DNA of 64,000 bases from positions 62,001-126,000 of the forward strand of contig PBLQ01000011.1 in assembly GCA_002721815.1 (NCBI GenBank), written 5' to 3'. The stretch is from Myxococcales bacterium. GTDB taxonomy: Bacteria > Myxococcota > UBA727 > GCA-2721815. The notes under the pieces were generated by a model. It was not told the DNA's origin. It saw nothing but the letters and a program-made list of their open reading frames with translations, and ran no database searches. Made by a program: the position numbers and the translations under genes. Shown piece by piece: positions 9,058-16,840 of this stretch (within the stretch, counting starts at the first letter, position 1; each line of letters starts with the position of its first letter).

Positions 9058-10797
9058 ATGGAACTGGGCCAGTTTGCGCCAGCCATCGACAAGCTACAGC
9101 CGTTACTCAATCAGGCCGATGATGAATCCCAAGACAAAGCTTTTCCTCTCATCTGTACGTGCTTTTTAGCACAGGGATACCAAGCGGCGGCTGAGACAAC
9201 CTTGTTGCGTTGGCGCGAACAATCCACTCAGCCAGAAATCCCCGATTCCATTGACGCATTCATTCGTAGCCCTATAGCAAAATATTACCTCGACCAAGAA
9301 AACCGAATCCGGGATGCTGGCTCCGGCTTACTTTTGGCAGGACGCTATCTCCTGAGCGCCCCCATTGAGTCCAACCCGTTTGGCGAGATTTGGAGTGGTT
9401 TTGACCGACTCACTGCCAAACATGTTCACATTCAAATCTTTGACGAAACCGTCCTTCAATCCGACAGCTTTGAAAAACTCATTCAAGAGGTCCAAGCCGT
9501 CCAAATGCAAAGTCCCATTGGGGCCATGCAAATTCACGATTTGAAGGCTAGTAATGGTTTCCTCGTCCTTCTCCCACCCAAGGGGCTCCCTCTGAAAAAA
9601 ATCGTTCTTCAATTCACCATGCGGGAATTGCGGCGTTACTTTTATCGGCTGCTCGATGTGATTGAACGGTTTCACGAGGGGGGTTGGCATCACACACAAC
9701 TCTATCCCGGAAATATTTTTTTGGGTTCACGACAGGTCGAAGTGCTGGGTTGGGGGTATCGACACCTAAAAAGCCAATTGCGTACCATGACCACGGGCCC
9801 GGACAGTCCATGGCGGTTCTGCGCGCCAGAGGTACTCAAGGCACGACCAGCAGATGCCCGAGCTGATATTTATACTTTGGCCGCACTGCTGCAATGGATC
9901 TTTGAAATGCACCAACTGACGGAGACTCAAATGGCCGCAGATTGGAATGCTTTCTTCGAATCCGAGCTCGCCGCCCATCCCGAAGATCGCAGTCCCAATA
10001 TTGAAGCGTTTCGTCAATCGATGCCACTTTGGCCTTTGTACTCGGCCCCCGAAGTGCAAGATAAAAAAAGCCCTTCCACGCAAAGCATCAAAAATATTCC
10101 AGCCGGTGTGGTGAGAAGCCTAGAATCCAACGCTGAATACAAACTATTCTCCGTCCCTCACGCTGAGCTGAGCAGAGAGGAGTGGGTCGTTGAAACCACG
10201 CGTTCCGATATTCTGGAACGGCTTCTGCCATGGTCAACCATTCGCAGAGGGGCCCAAGAAGTATTCCGTTGGCAGACAGATGCGAATCAAGTTTACATTT
10301 CACCCAGCACTGACGCGCATTTAGACCTCTCATCTTTACGCCATTTTCCCTACAGCCTCACCCGAGACTTGGCAGCGGTGGCAGATGCACTGCAAACCCT
10401 ACACAGTGCAGGCTTGGGCATGGGATTTTTCGGCGTGGAGCGCGGCTTAGGAAACTATGGTCCCCAATTGCAACTGGTACCTGGGTCCCTACCCAGCAAT
10501 ATCACCCCCACCTTGCGCGCTGAGGACTTGGAGGCTTTTGTACAACTCGTTCAGTTTTGTTTTGACCTGAATACAGAAAGTCCAAACAACATCTGGGAGG
10601 AACTCTTACATCACCTGCGTCAGGATAAAGCACTGAGTCAGCAACAAACGGACACCTATCTACAACTGGCCCCTCATCAGCTTACCGAATGGCGTGACGC
10701 CCTCGATCAACTCTCTCATGGGCTGAAGCAAAAAAGGCCTCAACACGTGCTGGCACAGATCGCAGCCGATTTAAAAGCGGGGAATGCGTCGCCATGA
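9058..10797 (+). CDS. Tandem pseudokinase part of the same locus
   Basis: This is the downstream part of the 8530-10797 frame. The ATG at 9058 has no ribosome site, so independent translation is doubtful. The 579 residues start with a TPR segment, then a Ser/Thr-kinase-like fold (about 95-285). The usual VAIK Lys is Gln126, the HRD Asp is Gln214 (HTQLYPGN, with Asn219 kept), and DFG is GWG (231-233). APE (CAPEVL) and the following helix (ADIYTLAALLQW) remain. Catalysis is therefore unlikely. Residues 410-500 resemble a second, more decayed kinase C-lobe (VADALQTLHSAGLGMGF). It is probably a cytoplasmic scaffold; partner unknown. Its end overlaps thiL (ATGA). Confidence 0.75.
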   Translation: MELGQFAPAIDKLQPLLNQADDESQDKAFPLICTCFLAQGYQAAAETTLLRWREQSTQPEIPDSIDAFIRSPIAKYYLDQENRIRDAGSGLLLAGRYLLSAPIESNPFGEIWSGFDRLTAKHVHIQIFDETVLQSDSFEKLIQEVQAVQMQSPIGAMQIHDLKASNGFLVLLPPKGLPLKKIVLQFTMRELRRYFYRLLDVIERFHEGGWHHTQLYPGNIFLGSRQVEVLGWGYRHLKSQLRTMTTGPDSPWRFCAPEVLKARPADARADIYTLAALLQWIFEMHQLTETQMAADWNAFFESELAAHPEDRSPNIEAFRQSMPLWPLYSAPEVQDKKSPSTQSIKNIPAGVVRSLESNAEYKLFSVPHAELSREEWVVETTRSDILERLLPWSTIRRGAQEVFRWQTDANQVYISPSTDAHLDLSSLRHFPYSLTRDLAAVADALQTLHSAGLGMGFFGVERGLGNYGPQLQLVPGSLPSNITPTLRAEDLEAFVQLVQFCFDLNTESPNNIWEELLHHLRQDKALSQQQTDTYLQLAPHQLTEWRDALDQLSHGLKQKRPQHVLAQIAADLKAGNASP

Positions 10798-11819
10798 AAG
10801 AACAAGACGTTCTCGAACTCATTCACACCTCATTCACAGGCCTACTCCACGAAGGCGCCAAAGGCTTTTCAAATGACGGCGCTTTAGTACTGCCCAACTC
10901 GGGACAAAGATTGGCTGTTTCCACAGACGCCTTTGCTTCCGATGTGGATTTTCGGCCATTTTGGGGCACCGCCGCTCAAGCCGGCGGTCGGGCCATCAAA
11001 CAAAACCTGTCCGATTTAGCTGCCATGGGCGCGCAACCCTTAGGGTTTACCTGGTCTTTGAGTATTTCCCATGATTGGCTCAACAACTCTGAGGGCTTCC
11101 AGTCATTTGTGCACGGTGCCGCTCAAGTCTGTCGGGAACACCAACTGCTTTTGCTGGGCGGCGATTTGGGATGGCAAAAAGAAGGTTTTTCATGCCACAT
11201 TACAATTATAGGCGAGACCCATGGCGCTGGCCTGGGGCACCAATCGGCTCAACCAGAGGAATCACTTTGGCTTTCTGGGCCGTTGGGGGAAAGCCATTTG
11301 GGACTGTCTTTAATTCAGCAAGCACACCATGCACAACCGTTTTTGAGTGACCCTCAATTCCAAACTTGGGTTCAAAACCGCTCCAAGCAAGAACGCAAAT
11401 GGGTGGAACGTCATCTCAATGGCCACCACGAGCTGGGTTTGGGGCATCATTTAAATGGTTTGGCCAGCGCTTGCATTGATATCAGCGATGGCCTTTCCTC
11501 CGACCTCCACAAAATATGTCGGGCGTCAGGCGTCGGCGCCTCCCTTGAATTAGCGCCCCTTGTCCAACATCTGCCTCAAACTACGCCCAAACAGTCCCAA
11601 CAGGTTGAGCACGCGGTTTTACACGGAGGTGAAGACTTTGTGCTGCTCTTCTCAGTCCCAAAGGCCAAAGAAAACGAACTCAATTCGCTCATAGAAGCCG
11701 GGTTTTGCCTCCAAAAGATTGGTCAGACCAACACTGAAAAGAGCCAAATTACGCTCCACAGCGCAGGGTGTACCAAAATGTTACACCCTTTGGGCTGGGA
11801 CGCGATAAATCTGTACTAA
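10794..11819 (+). CDS. thiL: Thiamine-monophosphate kinase
   Basis: ThiL phosphorylates thiamine monophosphate to thiamine diphosphate with ATP, the last step of the cofactor's synthesis. The 341 residues carry the expected acidic motifs in order: STDAFASDVDF, NLSDLAAMGAQPLG, LLGGDL, CIDISDGLSSDL and LHGGEDFVLLF. The related SelD and PurM folds were considered; the SDGLSSDL and GGEDF spacing fits ThiL. The start is in the ATGA overlap with the pseudokinase gene. It is the last gene of the long plus-strand run and faces a GST gene 10 bases away. Confidence 0.92.
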   Translation: MKEQDVLELIHTSFTGLLHEGAKGFSNDGALVLPNSGQRLAVSTDAFASDVDFRPFWGTAAQAGGRAIKQNLSDLAAMGAQPLGFTWSLSISHDWLNNSEGFQSFVHGAAQVCREHQLLLLGGDLGWQKEGFSCHITIIGETHGAGLGHQSAQPEESLWLSGPLGESHLGLSLIQQAHHAQPFLSDPQFQTWVQNRSKQERKWVERHLNGHHELGLGHHLNGLASACIDISDGLSSDLHKICRASGVGASLELAPLVQHLPQTTPKQSQQVEHAVLHGGEDFVLLFSVPKAKENELNSLIEAGFCLQKIGQTNTEKSQITLHSAGCTKMLHPLGWDAINLY

Positions 11820-11829
11820 ACTGTTTTTT

Positions 11830-12480
11830 CTAGCTTTTCTTCTCTTGGGGCCAAGCATTCTTGTAACTGGCCCGCGTGCGGAGACGTTTGCGCCAATCCC
11901 GAACCCTTGGATAAGCATCCATATCGAGATTGTCCACGCGATCCAGCATGTCCAGCAACGGGGTCGCCAGGGTGTCTGCCACAGAGTAGTCACCCGCCAA
12001 AAACGCGCGGCGGGCCAAATGTTTGTCAAAAACATCTAATTGTCGTTCCAATTCGGCCCGAGACCGCTGAAGGCCAGACCCGCTTTTTTGGTCGTCTTCA
12101 TAAACGCTTTCTTCCAACACGGTGGCCCAAAGGACCTCGCTAAATGAATTGGCGATAAAGCTCAACCACGACGTAGCCTCTGCTTTCGAGCCCAAATCGT
12201 CGAAAGCCAACGAGGATTCTGGAAAGCGATCGGCCAAAAACAATAAAATCGCAGTGGATTCGAAAATGGCCAGCTCACCACCAGGGCGATGCTCCACCAG
12301 GGCCGGCAAACGCCCAAAGGGGGAGCGCTTCAGAAAAGCTGCGGTTCTGGGTTTATTGAGATCTACTTCCCGAGCCGTGAAGAGAACTTCACACTCCTCC
12401 AACGCCAAGCGAACGGCCACACAAAATGGCGACGGGCGGTATTCGTATAAAGTGAATGGAGGCGGTTTTGTTTGCGCCAT
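11830..12480 (-). CDS. Glutathione S-transferase family protein
   Basis: The start at 12480 follows a good ribosome site (AGGAAGG, about seven bases upstream); a longer frame to 12531 has none. The 216 residues show a thioredoxin-like N-terminal domain (YEYRPSPFCVAVRLALEE, KRSPFGRLPALV, then the glutathione gamma-glutamyl site FESTAILLFLADR) and an all-helical C-terminal domain (ADTLATPLLDMLDRV). The SPFC segment offers a Ser or Cys as the active residue. The substrate cannot be named; stress or detoxification roles are typical. It is divergent from the methyltransferase-GT2 fusion gene. Confidence 0.88.
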   Translation of the reverse strand: MAQTKPPPFTLYEYRPSPFCVAVRLALEECEVLFTAREVDLNKPRTAAFLKRSPFGRLPALVEHRPGGELAIFESTAILLFLADRFPESSLAFDDLGSKAEATSWLSFIANSFSEVLWATVLEESVYEDDQKSGSGLQRSRAELERQLDVFDKHLARRAFLAGDYSVADTLATPLLDMLDRVDNLDMDAYPRVRDWRKRLRTRASYKNAWPQEKKS

Positions 12481-12506
12481 AAAATTTCCTTCCTCGGGAC
12501 AAGACC

Positions 12507-12536
12507 TTGTTTCAGGGCCAAATCTTAACATATACT
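12507..12536 (+). promoter_or_regulatory. Candidate sigma70 promoter for the methyltransferase-GT2 gene
   Basis: TTGTTT (12507-12512) and TATACT (12531-12536) are separated by 18 bases. The -10 box matches consensus at five of six positions; the -35 box is weak. The predicted start of transcription would be about 40 bases before the gene at 12585. Confidence 0.4.
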
Positions 12537-12584
12537 ATGGGCACTTGGTCAACCGCTCATTTCCAGTAGCCGCAGGTATTTCTT

Positions 12585-14066
12585 ATGAATGTCGTCCCGT
12601 TTAAACTTCAAAAGACACCCAAGACCCAGCACATCAACCCCGAGGAAACCGCCAGTGAGCTGGAAGCTCATTTCGACCAAATGGCGCTCACACACGACCA
12701 ATGGCGCCAAAAAAATGCGCTTTACTACAAAGAACAAACCCAACTGCTCAAACACCTGATTCCTCCTGGACTCAAAGTCCTTGAACTGGGCTGCGCCACA
12801 GGCGATACGCTGGCGGCGCTCAACCCGTCCGTAGGGGTTGGCGTGGACTTTTCGGGCCAAATGCTCGAAAAAGCCCGTTTAAAGTACCCTCACCTACGTT
12901 TTGAAAAGATGAATGCCGAAACGCTCGATTTGGGGGAAGAGACCTTTGATGTTGTGGTTCTGGCCGATTTAGTGGGTGAACTCAGGGACTTATGGGCAGC
13001 CTTTAGAGCATTGCGCAAAATTTGTCACCCAGAGACTCGAATCGTCATAAGTTACTATAATTTCTTCTGGCAACCGGCCTTAGAGCTTGCTCAATCAATT
13101 GGCTTTAAACGACCGCAATATATACAAAATTGGTTCACCATTGGGGATATTACCAATTTACTCCGCCTCAATGGTTTTACCAAGGTATCTCATGGGGACA
13201 AATTGCTTTGCCCACTGGCCGTCCCGATGATTGGCAACTTGCTCAACCGGTATGCAGCGGGATTACCGGGCATCCACCATTTAAACCTTTTACAATATGT
13301 GGTGGCCCGGCCAGGGCCTGATTTCCACGTGCAGCCCGAGCCTTTGTCGACGACAGTTTTAATCCCTGCCAAAAATGAACGGGGCAATATCCGGCCCGCC
13401 ATTCGTCGCACCCCGAAAATGGGACCAAAAACGGAAATTATTTTTGTGGAGGGGGGAAGCGAAGACGGTACCCGAGAAGAAATCTTGAGGGCCATGGAAG
13501 AAGAGGACTCCCCCTGCGATATCCGTTTCGTTCCCCAAACGGGCAAAGGCAAAGGCGATGCGGTGATGAGTGGCTTCGCCCAAGCCACAGGTGATGTTCT
13601 GATGATTCTCGACGCAGACCTCACGGTGATGCCCGAAGATCTGCCCAGGTTCTATATGGCCTTGGCAGAAGGCCGTGGTGAATTCATCAACGGTTGTCGG
13701 CTCGTATACCCCATGGAAGACGAAGCCATGCGTCACCTTAATCTCATCGCAAACAAACTTTTTGGCATCGCTTTTTCTTACGTACTGTCCCAACCACTCA
13801 AGGATACGCTGTGTGGTACCAAGGTCTTAAGACGCTCGGATTATAACAAAATACATCGTCAAAGAGATATGTTTGGCGCCAAAGATCCATTCGGAGATTT
13901 TGATTTGCTCTTTGGAGCGTCACAACTGGGTCTTCAGATTGCAGAGATGCCAGTGCGGTATAAAGCCCGGCGATATGGCTCCACCCAGATTCATCGATTT
14001 CGGCATGGACTGATGCTGGGTAAAATGCTCTGGCGCGGATACAAACACTTCAAAATCGATATCTAG
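12585..14066 (+). CDS. Fused SAM-dependent methyltransferase and family 2 glycosyltransferase
   Basis: In the 493-residue protein, residues 20-240 form a class I methyltransferase with motif I VLELGCATGD (65-74), acidic motif VGVDFS and a FDVVVLADL strand. Residues 255-480 form a GT2 (DPM1-like) domain with VLIPAKNERGNI, EGGSEDGT and the metal-binding DADLT (343-347), plus KDTLCGTKVLRR and GDFDLLFGA. GT2 enzymes of this type move a sugar from a nucleotide to a polyprenyl phosphate or acceptor. No membrane helix is obvious. A two-step glycan modification is a reasonable guess; substrates are unknown. Confidence 0.85.
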   Translation: MNVVPFKLQKTPKTQHINPEETASELEAHFDQMALTHDQWRQKNALYYKEQTQLLKHLIPPGLKVLELGCATGDTLAALNPSVGVGVDFSGQMLEKARLKYPHLRFEKMNAETLDLGEETFDVVVLADLVGELRDLWAAFRALRKICHPETRIVISYYNFFWQPALELAQSIGFKRPQYIQNWFTIGDITNLLRLNGFTKVSHGDKLLCPLAVPMIGNLLNRYAAGLPGIHHLNLLQYVVARPGPDFHVQPEPLSTTVLIPAKNERGNIRPAIRRTPKMGPKTEIIFVEGGSEDGTREEILRAMEEEDSPCDIRFVPQTGKGKGDAVMSGFAQATGDVLMILDADLTVMPEDLPRFYMALAEGRGEFINGCRLVYPMEDEAMRHLNLIANKLFGIAFSYVLSQPLKDTLCGTKVLRRSDYNKIHRQRDMFGAKDPFGDFDLLFGASQLGLQIAEMPVRYKARRYGSTQIHRFRHGLMLGKMLWRGYKHFKIDI

Positions 14067-14391
14067 GCCTAACAAAGGGTTGCCGGCCATTATGGGCTTG
14101 ACAGAAGATCATCCCTTTAACTAAGTTGCGGCCGAATCATCCGGGGGAAAACTGACAATAAATGTCACCCCAAAAGAACGATTTGGCGTTATTTTGTCAC
14201 CCTCCAACGGGGGCCTCAGACTGGCAGCCAAGTAATGTTCTTTTTTTACAGGCATTTACAGAAAAAATGTTTGTAAGCCCCGGTCAAAAATTTTTGGCAC
14301 GGCATGTGCTTATGTTAAGGGTGAACTCGATATCACTTTTTGGGACAACCGCGGAGGGCGGGAGTTCTTATACAAAGGAAGGAAAACTAAC
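14067..14391 (+). promoter_or_regulatory. pilA upstream region with repeated TGTCACCC elements
   Basis: This 325-base gap has no convincing gene. TGTCACCC occurs at 14163-14170 and 14195-14202, 32 bases apart (about three helical turns). The first copy is half of an inverted repeat TGACA-N5-TGTCA (14153-14167). They lie about 95-140 bases above the sigma54-type promoter, where an enhancer-binding activator such as PilR would bind. Binding is inferred from position only. Confidence 0.45.
14295..14310 (+). promoter_or_regulatory. Sigma54-type promoter of the pilin gene
   Basis: TGGCAC-N5-GTGCT has GG and GC exactly 10 bases apart, as in -24/-12 promoters (consensus TGGCAC-N5-TTGC, one mismatch). 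Transcription would begin near 14322, giving a leader of about 70 bases before pilA. pilA in Myxococcus is known to depend on sigma54 and PilR. Confidence 0.72.
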
Positions 14392-14856
14392 ATGTTAAAA
14401 AAACTAGGCGCTAGCTTTGGTAAGGGCTTCACGTTGATCGAACTGATGATCGTTATTGCGATTATTGGTATTCTCGCTGCGATTGCGATTCCGAACTTCG
14501 TGAAATTTCAATGTCGTTCAAAACAGTCAGAGGCTCGTTCTTCTTTGAAGGCCATCTACACTGCAGAAGAAGCATATCGTGCAGAGTACGATACTTACAC
14601 GCACTTCTCTGGTGGTTGCGACCGCGATTGCAAAACCCAGCGTGAGCAATCTGACTTGAACACCATGCACTTCAACATTAAGGGCAACAAGTTCCGTTAC
14701 AACTACACTGTTCCTTACGACGGTGACGACGAAATGATCTACAAGTTCCTCGGAACCGCAGTAGGTGGTGTCAAAACCGATATGCAAGGTGATACATGGA
14801 CCATCAACCAAAACAACGCGTTGAAGTCTATGCCTGGTTCAAATGTTTGTGATTAG
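14392..14856 (+). CDS. pilA: Type IV major pilin
   Basis: The 154-residue prepilin has a 12-residue leader ending GKG, followed by FTLIELMIVIAIIGILAAIAIP. The mature chain thus starts with Phe and has Glu at position 5, the mark of type IV pilins cut and N-methylated by PilD. The long hydrophobic helix is followed by a globular domain with Cys pairs (GGCDRDC and a C-terminal Cys). A strong ribosome site (AAGGAAGG) precedes the ATG. It sits alone between a sigma54-type promoter and a terminator, so it is probably expressed as a highly abundant one-gene message. A minor pilin is less likely given this context. Confidence 0.93.
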   Translation: MLKKLGASFGKGFTLIELMIVIAIIGILAAIAIPNFVKFQCRSKQSEARSSLKAIYTAEEAYRAEYDTYTHFSGGCDRDCKTQREQSDLNTMHFNIKGNKFRYNYTVPYDGDDEMIYKFLGTAVGGVKTDMQGDTWTINQNNALKSMPGSNVCD

Positions 14857-14877
14857 ATTCACCGTCTGAACGCAACA

Positions 14878-14910
14878 AAAAAGCCTCCCCTCGGGAGGCT
14901 TTTTTTTTTC
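14878..14910 (+). terminator. Rho-independent terminator after pilA
   Basis: GCCTCCC (14883-14889), loop CTC and GGGAGGC (14893-14899) are followed by a run of ten T. This strong terminator lies 25 bases after the pilA stop. Confidence 0.95.
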
Positions 14911-15017
14911 CAATTTCGTTTGTCTTTTGTCACACCCATCCATTGATGCTCCATTTTGATTTCCACTTGTAGGCTTGTGGCTTTTTTTTCAAGGCACACA
15001 ATGCTACGAAACCGGTG

Positions 15018-15899
15018 ATGCCTAGCTCCAGAGATAGAAACATAAGTTATACCTTAGGAATAGCCCTGGTCGGTTCTGTGGTGGGCTGGCTCGGTTTTGC
15101 GCCCCCTAACCCTCCCACTCAACAGCACATCACAGAGCTTCAACCTCCCCCGCCCACAGAAATGCTGCACGTGGCTTCATTGGGGCGTCCTCAGGCGGCG
15201 GCCGACATTTTGTGGCTACAAGTGGTTTCTTTTGTCGGTTCTGGCTACAGCGAAGCCACGGGCTACCTGGGCATCGAACATTATCTCGACCGCATCACAG
15301 ATTTGGCTCCTAATTTCTCTTTACCCTATTGGATAGGTGGTATTTTGTTGGCCACCAGCCCTGAACGCACGACGGCTGCGGATAAAATTTTAGCGAAGGG
15401 AGAACAAAAGTTTCCCGATGATTGGGAGTTTTCTCAATGGCGTGGTTTTGTGGCCTACTTCGGTGAAATGAATATTCCAAAGGCGCTGGTCCATTACAAA
15501 AATGCAGTGAAAAAACCCGGCCATGCCCCCTATCTCAAATCGTTCATCCAACGCCTAGAAAGGGCCTCCACTGACTGCACCATGATGAGCGAGAACATGA
15601 GTCAATTGCTCTCAGCGGGCGGACCCACCAGCACTCAGGAGTTCCTTCAAGGACGCGCAGGTAAGATTATTAAGAACTGCGTGAAAATGAACCTCAAGCA
15701 AGCCGCAGCCAGTTTCCGTCTTCGACACGGAAGGATTGCAATGCGCGTTCAAGACCTCTTGGACTATGGTATTATCGACAAGATGCCACCCACCCCACCG
15801 GGATACTGCTGGTCCATTATCAAAAAAACCGACCTGCATCCCTGCGAGGAGGTTGAGGCTGAAATCAAAGAGGTACAGCAAAAAATGGAGGCGGAATGA
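15018..15899 (+). CDS. PilG-like envelope protein of the type IV pilus ABC system
   Basis: The 293-residue protein (ATG 15018; GTG 15015 is an alternative) has an N-terminal membrane helix (about 11-28) and a proline-rich linker. A helical, TPR-like domain follows (SLGRPQAAADILWLQ, FGEMNIPKALVHYKNAV). By position after pilA and before an ABC ATPase and permease it corresponds to PilG of Myxococcus xanthus, which is needed with PilH and PilI for pilus biogenesis. The assignment rests on order and general build, not a recognised motif. Its stop overlaps the ATPase start (ATGA). Confidence 0.6.
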   Translation: MPSSRDRNISYTLGIALVGSVVGWLGFAPPNPPTQQHITELQPPPPTEMLHVASLGRPQAAADILWLQVVSFVGSGYSEATGYLGIEHYLDRITDLAPNFSLPYWIGGILLATSPERTTAADKILAKGEQKFPDDWEFSQWRGFVAYFGEMNIPKALVHYKNAVKKPGHAPYLKSFIQRLERASTDCTMMSENMSQLLSAGGPTSTQEFLQGRAGKIIKNCVKMNLKQAAASFRLRHGRIAMRVQDLLDYGIIDKMPPTPPGYCWSIIKKTDLHPCEEVEAEIKEVQQKMEAE

Positions 15900-16840
15900 C
15901 ACACGTTATCGAAGCCCAAAACCTTCAAAAAGATTTGAAGGTTGGATTTTGGGGGCATAAGAAAGCCATCCTTCACGATGTTACCTTTAAGGTCCCACAA
16001 GGAGCCATCGTGGGTTTTGTGGGCCCCAATGGCGCGGGCAAAAGCACCACCATCAAATTGCTGCTGGGCGCGATGAAACCCACCCAAGGCCAAATCAGTG
16101 TTCTGGGACAACCTCCCTCCTCCACCCAAACCAAAGCCAAGGTGGGCTATTTGCCCGAAATTCAAAACCTGCCTCGAACCCTCAAACCCGTTGAACTCAT
16201 TCAGCTCCATCTCCATTTGAGCAACAGCTCCCATGTCAATAATACCAGCCACATCGATGGGCTACTGGAAAAAGTGGGGATGCGCTCTCTAAAAGACCAA
16301 CTTCTTAAAGGATTCTCGAAGGGCCAACAGCAACGGGTCGGTTTGGCATTGGCCCTGTGCCACACCCCCGACTTGCTCATTCTAGACGAGCCCATGAGCG
16401 GGCTCGACCCCATCGGGCGTAAAGTGGTGCGCGATATCATCACCGAGCAAAAAGCGCAGGGAAAAACCATTTTCTTTTCATCCCATGTTTTACCCGATGT
16501 TGAAGCCCTGTGTGATGAAATTATTCTTCTCAATGAAGGACGAACCTTATCTCAAGGCCCCATCAATCAAATCTTCGGCTCGCATCATTCAGGGTACGAA
16601 CTCACTTTGGGCCAAGCAGATAAAATACTCGAAACCATGGCCTTACCCTCGGGGACCACTGTCCAACGCCAAGGCCCCCATATTGTTGTCCAAGTAGACA
16701 GCCAAAAGGAATGTTTGCGACTCCTCCAACAACTCGAACCCACATCCGCAATCATTCATAAAGTGGAAGCGATGAAACCAACCTTGGAAGAAGAGGTTAT
16801 CGCTCTCATCGAACAAACTCAGCCACGGGAGGTCTCATGA
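15896..16840 (+). CDS. ABC transporter ATP-binding protein, PilH-like
   Basis: The 314-residue ATPase has Walker A GPNGAGKST, a Q-loop region, an ABC signature read as FSKGQQQR, Walker B LLILDEPMSGLDP and a switch His in FFSSHVL. The C-terminal 80 residues form a small regulatory domain common in ABC-2 exporters. ATGA overlaps tie it to the genes on both sides. In the Myxococcus pil cluster the equivalent gene, pilH, is required for pilus assembly; what the transporter moves is unknown. The general ABC-2 role is certain, the pilus role is inferred from location. Confidence 0.88.
   Translation: MTHVIEAQNLQKDLKVGFWGHKKAILHDVTFKVPQGAIVGFVGPNGAGKSTTIKLLLGAMKPTQGQISVLGQPPSSTQTKAKVGYLPEIQNLPRTLKPVELIQLHLHLSNSSHVNNTSHIDGLLEKVGMRSLKDQLLKGFSKGQQQRVGLALALCHTPDLLILDEPMSGLDPIGRKVVRDIITEQKAQGKTIFFSSHVLPDVEALCDEIILLNEGRTLSQGPINQIFGSHHSGYELTLGQADKILETMALPSGTTVQRQGPHIVVQVDSQKECLRLLQQLEPTSAIIHKVEAMKPTLEEEVIALIEQTQPREVS

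Noticed and set aside
10794-11819. SelD (selenophosphate synthetase) instead of ThiL
   Set aside because: The motif set and length fit ThiL; there is no SelD-type N-terminal Cys/Sec loop.
12122-12604. Open frame of 160 codons on the plus strand
   Set aside because: It lies opposite the GST gene, which has clear family motifs and a ribosome site.
14162-14398. Open frame of 78 codons before pilA
   Set aside because: It covers the sigma54 promoter and the pilA ribosome site, overlaps the pilA start and has no ribosome site itself.
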